A stretch of DNA of 64,000 bases from Oscheius tipulae. Its lineage: Eukaryota; Nematoda; Chromadorea; Rhabditida; Rhabditidae. How positions within the stretch are numbered: the first letter of the stretch is position 1; every line of letters begins with the position of its first letter. The position numbers were made by a program, and so were the translations under genes. The stretch lies in NCBI GenBank assembly GCA_037178975.1, contig JASJZH010000003.1:8928001-8992000 (forward strand), read 5' to 3'. Below are positions 10,189 to 20,239 of the stretch, one piece after another. The notes beneath the pieces were generated by a model. The model was given only the letters and a program-made list of their open reading frames with translations. It searched no databases and was not told where the DNA came from.

Positions 10189-11418
10189 TTACTTATCCAT
10201 GGCCATCTTTTGGGCTCCGAGAACAACCCATCCAACTGGGCCGGTCAAAACACCTGCCATCACAGCAGAACCTGCACCACCGGCAGCGGCTCCTGTGGCA
10301 GTTCCGACGGCAGCTCCAGTAGCGACAGCTCCTGCAGCAGCTGTAGATCCAGCGGCGGCTCCAACGACGGCAGTTCCGGCACCTACAAACGTTCCAGTAA
10401 CTGCTCCACTAGCGGTACCTGAAGGTTTAACTTGAAATATGAAAATCACCTATAATTGTTTTATCGATTGCACGCCTTGTGGTTCAAAGTTTTGGAACAG
10501 ATTTAAAATAAACTAAAATTTATAAAGCGAAAAGATTTTCGGAAAATGGAACCTTATATCACATTCAATATATGAATTTTAGATTATAACCAGTCGTCTG
10601 CGACGTCTGAGGACGTCGCTTTGGATAAAGTTAGGAGTGTCGAAGTGTCAAAACTAAGTGCATTCGAAAGAATTTGTCAGAAACTTGATTGACGCTTATA
10701 CGTAGTAGACCGACTCATCTTTCAGCTGAGTGACTGTTTTACTCTTTCCGCGTTTGCACCTTGTACACCTTTTTTCTCGAGCTTTTTCCATGCTTTCCTA
10801 ATTTTACTTGTTATCTTGTAGCTCAAATCACGCACCCTCTTTCGTTCGTAAGCGTCAAAAACTCTAAAAAAGACATCATAATACCGAAAATTGAAAAACA
10901 ATGGAAATTTCGGCGTTGTGTATGCATTTTCGTGCAAAAGCAAAAAGATTTGAACGGACGAAGCCGGTAGCTCCTTGTATTGGGTTGGCATATAAGTCTT
11001 TTCGCTTTTTGTAAACATGTTCTTTGCCTTGTTTCGACAACGGCCGAGCTATGTGTTGCTCACTCAGTCCTCTACCACCACATGCAAGACACCACTTCCC
11101 TTCTTATTCTCTATTCTCTGTTCGTTTTGATCCGGACTATTGATGACCTGCCACTCTACCATCATTTTTACATTAACATTCTAAAATTTAACCACTATAT
11201 GGGAAAAATGTTATTTTAGATAGCTGGTTTACTTGATTGACTAAAAAAGATTTAAAGGAAGTAAACTGACCTGCAACAACGGCGGCTCCAGCACCAGTTA
11301 CAGTTGCAGCCGATCCCGTTCCTGCCCCTACTCCGGCTAGAGCTGCTGCAGCTGCTGGGCCTGCTGCAGCTCCAGCAGTAGCGATGATGGCAACACCAAC
11401 GGCGGCGCAAGCTACCAT
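10189..11418 (-). CDS. Short Gly/Ala-rich membrane-type protein, paralogue A
   Basis: Exon 1 is 11418-11271 and exon 2 is 10418-10189, joined across an 852-nt GT-AG intron in phase 1 to give 125 residues. Almost the whole protein consists of Gly, Ala, Val and Thr (MVACAAVGVAIIATAGAAAG, VGTATGAAAGGAGSAVMAGV) and ends GPVGWVVLGAQKMAMDK. It resembles the N-terminal half of the 202-aa neighbour, including the GxxGWxxLGA motif, and then stops. Glycine-zipper-like membrane insertion is an inference from composition. A TATAAATA lies on the minus strand at 11513-11506, about 90 nt before the ATG. A 98-residue ORF inside the intron (11018-10722) has no recognisable features and may be chance. Confidence 0.65.
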
Positions 11419-11576
11419 CTTGAATTATTCAACTAAGAAATAATATATAGTGAAATATGAAAAATGAAAAGTTTGGACAGAGATAAAGATCTGTTTTCCT
11501 ATGGATATTTATACACTTACCTCATTGATATCACTTAATTCACAATCCGATTTCACTCATTTCACAACGCGATTCT

Positions 11577-12080
11577 TTGTAGAGATGAGAAAAAAGGGGT
11601 TTGGAGGAATAGCTGAGAGTAAAGCAGTCAATCAGCTGAAAGATGAGTCGTCTACCGGTATCTCTTTACTCTGATCTGTTATTCTGCTCTTCTTCCCTGT
11701 CAAAATGCTACTAAAGCCGTGACTTTTATCTTTGCTGGACAGAAAACGGATAAAGAGAGAGGGGGAATTATGCACAAAGCAGAAAGAGGAGCAGCCTGTC
11801 TTTCGCCTCTATGCGTCTTGAGCGCGAGAAGAATAAATACTAACTATCTCTTAACACTAAGAGAAGAGGGAGAGCGAGGATAGGTGTGCTGAACCCAGTA
11901 GATGTATTAGTAAGTCAATCGATGACCTATGGGCATATTGGAAGGGGGGAGAACTAGTTTGGTATATATGTATGAACAGGAGCACAACCATATCGTTTTT
12001 GGAGGGAAAAATAAGGAGAGAAGAAAGCGGGATGGCAGTGAGCTCTTTCGTCTTGTCCTCTCTCCTATCGGCATTCCCAG
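11577..12080. repeat. Duplicated unit ending in the lis-1 tail, copy A1
   Basis: About 500 bp matches 20708-21206, and its second half also matches 20240-20492. The right end, CTCCTATCGGCATTCCCAG, is the reverse complement of the last codons and stop of lis-1, after which similarity ends. No gene is supported inside it; short ORFs on both strands are repeated along with the unit. Confidence 0.8.
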
Positions 12081-12111
12081 TCCTTTATACACTTAGGCCT
12101 CATTTCTCAAT

Positions 12112-12201
12112 GCGATATCACTCATTTCACAACGCGATTTCACTTATTTCCCAATGCGATATCACTCATTTCACAACGCGATTTCACTTATTTCACAACG
12201 C
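12112..12201. repeat. 22-bp minisatellite, about four units
   Basis: Alternating variants of CGATATCACTCATTTCACAACG follow one another with a 22-bp period. The same array occurs at 20524-20613, so it was duplicated with the surrounding unit. A single related unit lies at 11543-11570. Confidence 0.75.
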
Positions 12202-12664
12202 TCAGGATAGTCATAAGGTCAGAGACATTGTAGGAGAGGGGATTGCGCTACAAACTTTCATCGAAATGATTGAGTCAACGAGCGAGAACTCTTTGTAGAT
12301 GTGAGAAAAAAGGGGTTTGGAGGAATAGCTGAGAGTAAAACAGTCACTCAGCTGAAAGATGAGTCGGTCTACTACGTATAAGCGTCAATCAAGTTTCTGA
12401 CAAATTCTTTCGAATGCATTCAGTTTTGACACTTTGACACTCCTAACTTTATCCAGATTGACAACTTCTACAGCATTTCCCTAATGCTTCTGTAGCTCAA
12501 GTTTACAGCGGCGACAGATGTTCTAGATACAGAACAAAAACCTTTTGAAAAAAAAAACTGCAGCGCTGTCGGCAGACGGCGCAGCCGGGTGGTTCATTTA
12601 ATATAAACCATGATCAATGTAGTGTCAAGTTTCACTGTTCTGTGATAGTCATTTATAATTTCGA

Positions 12665-12815
12665 CATTCCTTTACGACACCAACGGCGGCACAAACTACC
12701 TTCTTGGATTATCTCAACTAAGAAATAATATATAGTGAAATATGAAAAAAAAACTCTTGGACAGAGATAAAGATCTCTTTTCCTATGGATATTTATACAC
12801 TTACCTCATTGATAT
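12665..12815 (-). pseudogene. Relic first exon of a third Gly/Ala-rich paralogue
   Basis: This stretch aligns with the exon 1 start and 5' flank of paralogue A (11389-11525), including the block with the TATA-like sequence. The start codon position reads AAG instead of ATG (CTT on the plus strand near 12702), and only about ten codons of the exon remain. Confidence 0.55.
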
Positions 12816-13606
12816 TTTTTATTTTATAACTAATGAGACGTCATCATATACAAACCACACCTATTTGATAGCATCAACGCCCACATAGGATAGTCATAAG
12901 GAGTTATCGACGTAACTAATACCTGTTATCTTCGCTCGAGGAGAAGAGTCCTTTATCGGTATAGACAGTACAAGTAATAGAACAATACGAATACAAAATT
13001 TATCCTACAACAATAACATCTATAGAGCGAAATACCCAATAGACCAGGCCTCGAAATGAGGAGAAAAGGACATTTTTTTTTGTGAACAAAGTGTTCTCTG
13101 AGCAGATGTTCTTATCGAAAAATGTTGTCGCTCCAAAATTTCCCTTAAAAATGTATGATTTACCCATCTTTTATAAAATAAAGCCTATTTAAGCCCTGCA
13201 CCATTATGAAATATTTTGATTTTTGGTGTGCTTTATAAAAGTTAATTTATCTAAAAAATATAAATACGCTACGGTAGCTGTGGTAGACTCGGTCTGTTTG
13301 TTTGTGGAGTTGTCCGAGGCTACGAAACAAAAGCAAAAAAAAGCAAAAAGCTGTACATTATTGTTATAAATTGTTGCTATCTAATTATACTGGGCAATAG
13401 CTCGGAAGTGTGACGATAAACTCTGTTGCTACCAGCGAAAGATTAAAGTGAGGAAAGAAACGGATATACAGAGGAGAACACAGAGACACAGAGAGATACA
13501 GAGGCAGAGACAGGAGAATAGAAAGACAAGGAGGAGACAGAGAAACAAAAGTTTTCCTTTTATCACCTCCTTTTCTAGCTCTTAAAAAACTTTTGACTGG
13601 CAACTA
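12816..13606. other. Non-coding flank of the nested transposons
   Basis: AT-rich sequence with no supported gene. 13440-13560 is a GA-rich imperfect simple repeat (AGAGACAGAGA type). Confidence 0.4.
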
Positions 13607-13762
13607 CAGTTAACTCTCGATATAGTAGACACGCGTTTGGCACAGAAAAAGTCTACTATTTGGCGAGGTCTACTAAACCGAGAGTTTTGCAGAAAAATGG
13701 CTTATTTTACCCCCAGGATGCCCAATATTCTAGTAAACGCTTCAGTTTTATGTGTACAAGCT

Positions 13763-13791
13763 AGGCTGCCGCCCCTTCGGGGCGGTAGCCT
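13763..13791. other. Strong GC-rich hairpin
   Basis: A 13-bp stem (one G-T wobble) around a 3-nt loop: AGGCTGCCGCCCC / GGGGCGGTAGCCT, in otherwise AT-rich DNA inside the transposon. Confidence 0.6.
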
Positions 13792-14318
13792 AACTTGTTG
13801 CGCCTCTTGAGGCATATCTACCTTGTCCTTTGCCCAGCAAAAACGATTGCTAATGACCATCTCTAATCAGTGAAACCCACTTCCCACTCTTTGACCCCAC
13901 TTTCTATTACTCAAACCCACTTCCCTTTCACTCTTTGAACCCATTTCCCATTCCTCGACCCAACTCCCTGTCCAAGTAATACTAACGCTTGGGAAACAAT
14001 CAACAAACATCGAAAAAGTCAACAATACTGGTTTGTCAGCTGCGCTTTATGCGAATGGCCTCAAACACATCGATAAGAGATCAACTTTGCTTACAACATT
14101 CGAGTTAGAATTTGTTCCATAAATTTTAAAACCACATGCAAAGACTGGTGCGCATCTGCGAAGGAGATTTGGCTTGTTTCCTCATGAGACTCTCCAAGAT
14201 CTTCTTCGGATTCAAACAAGCCTTCCTGATTCATCTTATTTTTCCCCAGAAAGAAAGTCTTGTCAACGGGTCAACATATATTTCTTGCACAAAAACAATA
14301 AGTCAGGTAGAGGATAAG

Positions 14319-15466
14319 CTAGTTATGCTTAGCAATCAATTCCAGAAGACGATAGAAAGGATCAGAGCAAACATGACGGCCATTCAGTGACTTCCACCAA
14401 TAAAGAGCCAGGTGAGAAGGGAGGGTCCGTTCACGAACACCTGGTCCAAGACGGAGAAGAGGCTTCTTGATCTCTTTCCATTGGCGCTCGAACTGGGTGG
14501 AACAGCCAGTGACAGGATCCACGAAGTTACGGCTGTGGTTCACAACCTGGTGACCGTATCCGTGGTTGATGACCTGGCGGTACGCACGCCACTTGTCACT
14601 GAAGATCATAGTGCCAAGGGCAACGTTGTCTTTGATCAAGGGGATCAGAGTGGCGGCGGTTCTGTCTTTGACCCAGAAGGCGCGGACTTCTCGGGTACTT
14701 CTGCAAATCATCCCGAACAGCCATGGACCTGAAAGCAGAACTCAGAGGATAAATGACTATACTAACCCTGGGATCGTCGAAGGTAATTGTTGACCCTATG
14801 TCCATGGTGTCCGTGAAGATTTCCTTGCAGGAACCTGCCTCGATTGGCCTTGCGCCTTCCTTTCATGAAGCACTCGTCCACCTCTACCACTTCTCCAACG
14901 CCTCCCATTTTGGGTGAGGTTTCCAGTTCGACAAGCATGATCTCGCGGATTTTCTGGGACCAGACAGATTCATCTCCCAGCTTTCGACCCATGATGTCGG
15001 GAAGGGTCGAGACGCGGATATCCTTGACAAGACAGAATGCCACATAGACAATATCCTGGGGGTTAACCTGGACAGTTAAAGGTATGCTTGTTATAAAATT
15101 TAGACTTACTTTTCGGTTTGGACGACCAGCAGCATCCAAATGGTTGAAGACGGGCAAGTCGGCAGGGGCAGCGAGAGCGTCGTAGGCAGAGGGCCCGTTA
15201 TGGGCTGACTTCTCACTGCGGCAACGGGTGCAGCGGAACACGGGATTGCCGTTCCTTATGGCTTCTTTGATCTTTCCGGTACAGAACGGTTTGTTCGAAT
15301 TGTATGGCTTCTGGCTGCAGAAGGCGAGAAATTCGTCTCCATTTCGGTCTTGTCCCACAGGATCGTTGGCTGGCAGAAGGTCGTATTGACGGAGAAAAGC
15401 TGTTTTTCGGATGGGATCCTCAAATTCTCTACAGAGCTGGAAGAGAGACGGATCTTGACGAGCCAT
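14319..15466 (-). CDS. Merlin (IS1016/ISXO2-like) DDE transposase, apparently intact
   Basis: Exons 15466-15110, 15067-14767 and 14728-14319 give an unbroken frame of 355 residues. The N-terminal half has a zinc-ribbon-like segment (FCTGKIKEAIRNG, FRCTRCRSEKSAHNG). The DDE_Tnp_IS1595/Merlin catalytic domain follows: VVEVDECFMKGRRKANRGRF (first Asp), TMIFSDKWRAYR (second Asp), then VVNHSRNFVDPVTG and FERQWKEIKK (Glu). Both introns are about 40 nt with good splice sites. No stops or frameshifts occur, so the element could still be active or have been so recently. I could not define its own terminal inverted repeats. It lies in the same orientation as the pogo-type remnant. Confidence 0.85.
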
Positions 15467-15639
15467 AGTGGCTGAACAACGTCTGACTATCACTTCCTAC
15501 AGATTTCAGACTTTCAGAGTAGTCCTTTAATCTTTTCTGTATGTATAAACCTCGGTTTCCTGTTTTGAAACGTTGTTTTACGGGTAAACGGCAGAAATGA
15601 CCGAAATGAGCTACAAAACTGGGAAAAGCTTTAAAAAAA

Positions 15640-16356
15640 AAGAAAAATTGAATCCGCGGCAAAAAACGTAATTGCACGCGAAAAAATTCCAATGATGCGT
15701 GTTGCCTGCCAAAGTATTACCGCTTTTTTCCCTCCAGTACAACGTTGATTCTTGAATGCAAGCGCCTTGTTCGGAAGAAGTTTCCAGAAAAGTCCTGTTT
15801 CATCGACGCTGTAAACATCTGCAGGCGGGAGCTTCTCCAGTTCATCTCGAAGGACAGTAGTTTGCCAGTTTGTAACTGTCTCCATATTCACCGAACCTTC
15901 TTCTCCTTAAATTATCTTCATGCTGATTCCATGACGTTTTTTGAAGATCGAAAGCCATCCATCGCTGGCTCGAAATTTGTTGTTGTCTTTGAGCGAAGCA
16001 AACTCTCTCGCCTTCTCCTAAAAAAAAACGTGAAATAACAGCAAAATGTTGCAAAAAACAACCTGTAGCAACGATCCGCGGACTGGATTATTATTCGCTC
16101 GCATTGCCTTGAACCATAAAAATGTAGCTTCCTCGATTTCCTGACCATCCTCATCCGTGTTGACATGTTTTCTTCTGGAATACACTCCCTTTGCAATTTT
16201 GTCCAAGATGTCGGTTCGTTTCGTCAGTATTCAATAGACTCCAGCTCGCGATATCCCAAAACTTTTCGCTAGATCATCAACTGTGCTTCCATTGTCTTTG
16301 GCTTTGATTAGTTTCGTCTTCTGCTCGTACGTTAGATGATTTCGGATCGGTGCCAT
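15640..16356 (-). pseudogene. Broken pogo/Tigger-type transposase
   Basis: From the ATG at 16356 a helix-turn-helix N-terminus reads LTYEQKTKLIKAKDNGSTVD, DLAKSFGISRAGVY, then an in-frame TGA. After it come EEATFLWFKAMRANNNPVRG and, past an intron of about 35 nt, FRASDGWLSIFKKRHGISMK (CENP-B/Tc5-type DNA binding), a TAA, and VYSVDETGLFWKLLPNKAL, CTGGKKA, the start of the DDE domain. The frame is lost after about 15680 and the second half of the catalytic domain is missing. It supplies the identity of the 13607-16709 element. Confidence 0.75.
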
Positions 16357-16709
16357 CCACCTAAAAATGTCAACATACACACATGTACGCTAATAAGAAA
16401 AAGCCCAAGAAAGATATGATCGAATGAATCGAGGAAACAAATGACCAAAAGACTCACAAGGTTTAAAAAAAAAAGTTTCCCCGCGCGTACGCAGTAGTGT
16501 GAACGCAAAATTGCGTGTCTACTAAATCGAGAGAGAAAAACAACTGAATTCTACTTGGGACCAAATTTTTTTCTACATTATCAAATATCGAGAGTCTACT
16601 ATACCGAGAGTCACAATGTACTGAGTACGGTGTTTTTTCGTTTTAGGCACTAAATTTGTCTACGATGAAGACTACTATATCGGGTATCTACTATATCGAG
16701 AGTTGACTG

Positions 16710-17299
16710 TAATTTTAACCACCCACACTTTCCAAAACTAAGGAGACGACGTTTACTTTAAAAAAAAACGGAAAACAGGTGACCAGTAGCGGCCTCGCCA
16801 GACGGCGGAGTCGGTTGGTTCAAAATAAACCATGATCCATGTAGTGTCAAGTTTCACTGTTCTATGATAGATGGTTGAGTTACTTCAATAAACGCATAAA
16901 TTAGTGTCGAAGCAATTGTTACATAAATTCTCCAATACTTTAAATAATACCAATCAAACAAGTTATCCAAGTCATTTATAATTTCATGAGGTATCACTTT
17001 TTGCCGGAATATGAATTATTGTTTTTTCGCGTTTTTTTTCAGATTTCAGGTGTCTTTTTACTTATTTTTGCGATGTCTGAATGTGTTCAATCTAATCAGG
17101 AGCACAATCATATCGTTTTTTGGCTTCTCGGCAGAGGGATAATTGCTCCTGACCACGAGGTTTTTTTTTGGCACCTAGAATGGATCAAAGGTTGGAAGCA
17201 TAAACAAAAGCTTACTCCACAAGAAATATTGTGAATACGATGCAAGGATTACAATACGAACTCGAGAGCGGAAATAAGCATAATGAATGTCGAAGACCA
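16710..17299. other. Flank between the pogo-like element and the second Merlin relic
   Basis: Non-coding. 16790-16880 (CCAGACGGCGGAGTCGG, CATGATCCATGTAGTGTCAA) is a diverged repeat of 12575-12660 on the other side of the transposon. 17095-17125 resembles part of the duplicated unit at 11980-12005. Confidence 0.5.
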
Positions 17300-18135
17300 T
17301 CTCGTTGATGAATCGAAAGATATTTGACGTCCTGATTCGTCGTTTGCGTTGGCGAACCTATGACGATAGGCTCGCCATTCGTCACTAAAGATGGTAGTTC
17401 CAGCAGCCACATGCTGCTCCAGAGTTGGCATCAAAGTGCTGGCGGTACTATCCTGAACCCAAAACATCCTACATTCCTTCGTGCTACGACAGATCATTCC
17501 AAAGAGCCAAGGTCCTGGAATTCTTAAAAGTTTTCGGAAATGATTGCGCTTACCTTGGGATCTGCGAAGATAATTATTTGTCCGGTGACCCTGATGCCCA
17601 TACCGATTGCCTTGGAGGTATCGTCCTCGGTTTGACTTTCTTCTTCCCTTCAAATAACATTCGTCAACCTCGTGAATTTCTTCGGGCCCTCCCATCTTCG
17701 GTGCTTTGGTGAGCTCTTCGATCATAACCTCGCGGATGTACTGCGACCAAGCGACTCGGGATTCCTTGCTCAGCTGACGATCAACGAGAAGTCCTTTGCA
17801 AGATAGTACACGATGTAAAGGATGTCTTTCGGGTCCACCTATAGAGAACAAGAAGATTACAACGAGAAATTCTAGAAATACTTTTCAGTTCGGGTGGCCA
17901 GCAGAGTCTCTCACATTAGAGATGGGAAGACCGCTTGGCTGGGCTGTTGGGTCGTAGACAGACGGACCGTGATGGGCGGATTTGTGGCTGCGGCACACAG
18001 TACATTGGAAGTACGGCGTTCCGTTGATGATGGCTTCCGTGATTTTGCCCGTGCAGTTGGGTTTCTTCGTATTGAAGGGTTTCGACGAACAGAAAGCCAT
18101 GTAGGGATTACCGTTTCTGTTGACTCCTATCGGTT
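17300..18135 (-). pseudogene. Decayed Merlin transposase, second copy
   Basis: Recognisable blocks are FCSSKPFNTKKPNCTGKITE, CTVCRSHKSAHHGPSVYD, IHEVDECYLKGRRKSNRGRY and TTIFSDEWRAYRHRFANAND, so two catalytic Asp residues remain. Intron positions match the 14.3-15.5 kb copy. At 17887-17885 the Arg codon that precedes the first intron in the intact copy is TGA, a CGA-to-TGA change. A deletion with frameshift lies after ILYIVYYLAKD. The C-terminal part with the catalytic Glu is gone (similarity ends near 17300), and the true start is not found. Confidence 0.8.
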
Positions 18136-18365
18136 GACCAACAGACGGGAGCAGATCGATACCAATTTTATTACAACGTACTTCTTTCTTGCCTACTTAC
18201 AGTTTTCTATGTGTTTTCTATGCGTATTGTGTTGTTTTCCGCTACCGATATATTATTCATGAAAAACCAGTAGAAAGGTGAAAAAAAAGTGAGAAAGTAT
18301 AGAAATCGAAAAAAAAAAGAAGAACGAAATGAGCCGCCTACCAAACTATTACCAAAAGCATACCT

Positions 18366-18640
18366 TGGAGTTTTGAGCTTCTCGCAAGCAACGTTGAGGT
18401 TACTGGCGCCATCACACACCACGCCGTTTAATTTCTCCCTGACTTCGTACTTCTTTAGTACATCGACAATCGATTTTGCCAGATCTTCTCCAGTTGATCT
18501 GAAGTTTTTTGGTTTCTACAAACAAAAGGACTTACTTGTCACAGATATGCTGGGAACATTCCAGCACCATGTCGACGCGATTCATTCTGTGTTCGACAAA
18601 GTGAGTAGTGATGCAGGTTAACAGCGTTCTTGGGGCTCAA
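18366..18640 (-). pseudogene. hAT-type transposase fragment
   Basis: Two exon pieces join across a GT-AG intron (18536 to about 18500). They read TCITTHFVEHRMNRVDMVLE, CSQHICDK, STGEDLAKSIVDVLKKYEVR and KLNGVVCDGASNLNVACEKL. The order (a T-x-HF motif, then GEDLAKSI, then VVxDGASN) fits the core of hAT-family transposases. The frame is open, but only about 85 residues are present. It ends at the junction with duplication copy B. Confidence 0.6.
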
Positions 18641-19345
18641 CTTGTAGGAAAAACATTTTGCGAGAATTTCCTTTCAAAGAGTTTGTAGTTGGATAATTTG
18701 GAGCAGAAAGCTTGTTTCTTTGAAAGCTTGGTAACTTGAAGCACCGTGAAACAGAAAAAAGTTTTGATATTCTAATTGAGCGGAGAGGAAGTCGCTTGGG
18801 GAAATAGTCTCTACAGACTGGACTACTGGAAGAGTGTCCATGGGCTTCTTGCCTACTTTCTATTCAGAATAGGGAGCCTTGGACGGAACACTATAATCTT
18901 GACCGACTGTATTGACTCTTGACTACTGATCTACAATTTGCTGAATCTCTGATGCTGTACTCACTCACAGCAGTTTACGGATACACAATTAGGAGTACTC
19001 CATAAGAGCCTATGGATCTCTTGACCACTGACTCATAGAACTGGGAACTTTGGACTGAATAGTGTACTCAAAACTGACTCTCTGATGTGACCAGGCATCA
19101 GTCGTAATAACGACGTGAGACGCTCCGCGCAGAAGCTGTTTCAGTAGTGTACAATAGAGGTTTCTGGCGCGCCCAAAAATCCCATTTTCATTTTTTATAC
19201 CTTTTTCGATAATTTTTATAAATTTTTCTTCATTTAAATGTTTATTAACAAACCATTGACCAATTACGATATTACAAAAATAGCTAAAGAATTAAAGATA
19301 AAAAAACAGAGAAGAGGGAAAGGGTATATCGATTTAGATTCTTTA
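18640..19345. repeat. Segmental duplication, copy B, left part
   Basis: Nearly identical to 8485-9412, without the 215-bp segment found in copy A. At about 19345 copy B jumps to sequence matching 10095 onward in copy A, so the whole 202-aa gene is missing here. Confidence 0.8.
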
Positions 19346-19387
19346 AAAAAATGTACTTTCATTACACAAAAAACAATATTGAGCATG

Positions 19388-19525
19388 CAGTGAAACCTCG
19401 ATATAAGCATCTTCGATAAGAGCAATTTGATTCCGACCCTACCGTGTAGTTTATACTTTAATAAAACCTCGATAAAAACAACATTTCTCTCGTTCCTTGC
19501 GGTCGCTTATATCGAGATTTCACTG
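19388..19525. mobile_element. 138-bp MITE with pogo-like terminal inverted repeats
   Basis: CAGTGAAACCTCGATATAAG at the left and CTTATATCGAGATTTCACTG at the right form near-perfect 20-bp inverted repeats. TA flanks the right end, and TA flanks the left end in copy A (TG here). The TIR resembles the CTCGATATA core of the 3.1-kb pogo-like element. It sits 4 nt beyond the stop codon of paralogue B. The version in copy A has collapsed to about 50 bp. Confidence 0.75.
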
Positions 19526-19529
19526 TATT

Positions 19530-20088
19530 TTACTTATCCATGGTCCTCTTTTGGGCTCCGAGAACAACCCATCCAACTGGGCCGGTCAAAACACCTGCCA
19601 TCACAGCAGAACCTGCAGCACCGGCAGCGGCTCCTGTGGCAGTTCCGACGGCAGCTCCAGTAGCGACAGCTCCTGCAGCAGCTGTAGTTCCAGCGGCGGC
19701 TCCAGCGACGACAGTTCCGGCACCTACAAACTTAGATTATAACCAGTCGTCTGCGACGTCTGAGGACGTCGCTTTGGATAAAGTTAGGAGTGTCGAAGTG
19801 TCAAAACTAAGTGCATTCGAAAGAAGTTGTCAGAAACGTGACTGACGCTTTTACGTAGTAGACCGACTCATCTTTCAGCTGAGTGACTGTTTTTCTCTCA
19901 GCTATTTCTGCGTACCTGGATTTCCGCGATTGCACCTTGTGCACTTTTCCAAAAATAGATTTAAAGGAAGTGAACTGACCTGCAACAACTCCACCGGTTC
20001 CAACAGTCATTCCTGATGCGGCTAATACAGCTGGTGCAACTCCACCTGTAGCAACAGTAGCGATCGTGGCGACACCAAAGGCTACCAT
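19530..20088 (-). CDS. Short Gly/Ala-rich membrane-type protein, paralogue B
   Basis: Exon 1 (20088-19980) reads MVAFGVATIATVATGGVAPA and ends at the same donor position as paralogue A. Compared with copy A, a deletion of about 180 bp removed the start of exon 2 and its acceptor. A TTTGTAG|GT inside the old exon can serve as a new acceptor (exon 2 19723-19530) and keeps phase 1, giving about 100 residues ending GPVGWVVLGAQKRTMDK. Exon 1 has diverged strongly while exon 2 is almost unchanged. A TATAAATA lies at 20184-20177 (minus). It could be functional or newly broken; cDNA would tell. Confidence 0.5.
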
Positions 20089-20239
20089 CTTGAATTATTC
20101 CAACTAACAAATAATATATAGTGAAATATGAAAAATGAAAAGTTTGGACAGAGATAAAGATCTGTTTTCCTATGGATATTTATAAACTTACCTCATTGAT
20201 ATCACTTAATTCACAACCCGATTTCACTCATTTCACAGA

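Larger units (their letters stand above)
10618..12460. repeat. Inverted repeat arms flanking ~1.6 kb
   Basis: About 120 bp at 10635-10745 (containing AAGTTAGGAGTGTCGAAGTG and CATCTTTCAGCTGAGTGACTG) recurs inverted at 12335-12457. The arms enclose exon 1 of paralogue A and one copy of the lis-1-tail repeat. The left arm is also present in copy B near 19780-19895. Confidence 0.7.
13607..16709 (-). mobile_element. pogo/Tigger-like DNA transposon with TA target-site duplication, containing a Merlin
   Basis: The left end starts CAGTTAACTCTCGATATAGT at 13607. The right end is the inverse, CAGTCAACTCTCGATATAGT, ending at 16709. A TA dinucleotide flanks both sides (13605-13606 and 16710-16711). Further copies of the ATCGAGAG/TCTACTA motif lie just inside the right end (about 16515-16690). 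Inside are remnants of a pogo-type transposase (15640-16356) and a Merlin transposase gene (14319-15466). Non-coding parts include a 13-bp hairpin (13763-13791) and a run of imperfect ACCCACTTCC repeats (13860-13970). Confidence 0.8.

Noticed and set aside
9624-10435. Plus-strand ORFs rich in Pro/Ala or Ser/Gly over 9624-9872 and 10096-10435
   Set aside because: They are antisense shadows of the Gly/Ala-rich minus-strand exons; GC-repeat codons read well on both strands.
10722-11018. 98-aa ORF inside the intron of paralogue A as an independent gene
   Set aside because: No recognisable motif, no splice or start context, and it lies in a segment absent from copy B; kept only as a note.
12112-12201. 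CRISPR-like array
   Set aside because: Contiguous 22-bp tandem units without spacers in a eukaryotic genome: a minisatellite.
11907-12298. Identical ORFs repeated at 11.9, 20.3 and 21.0 kb, resembling a small gene family
   Set aside because: They repeat because the DNA unit is duplicated. They overlap each other on both strands and include the lis-1 tail and a minisatellite, with no protein features.
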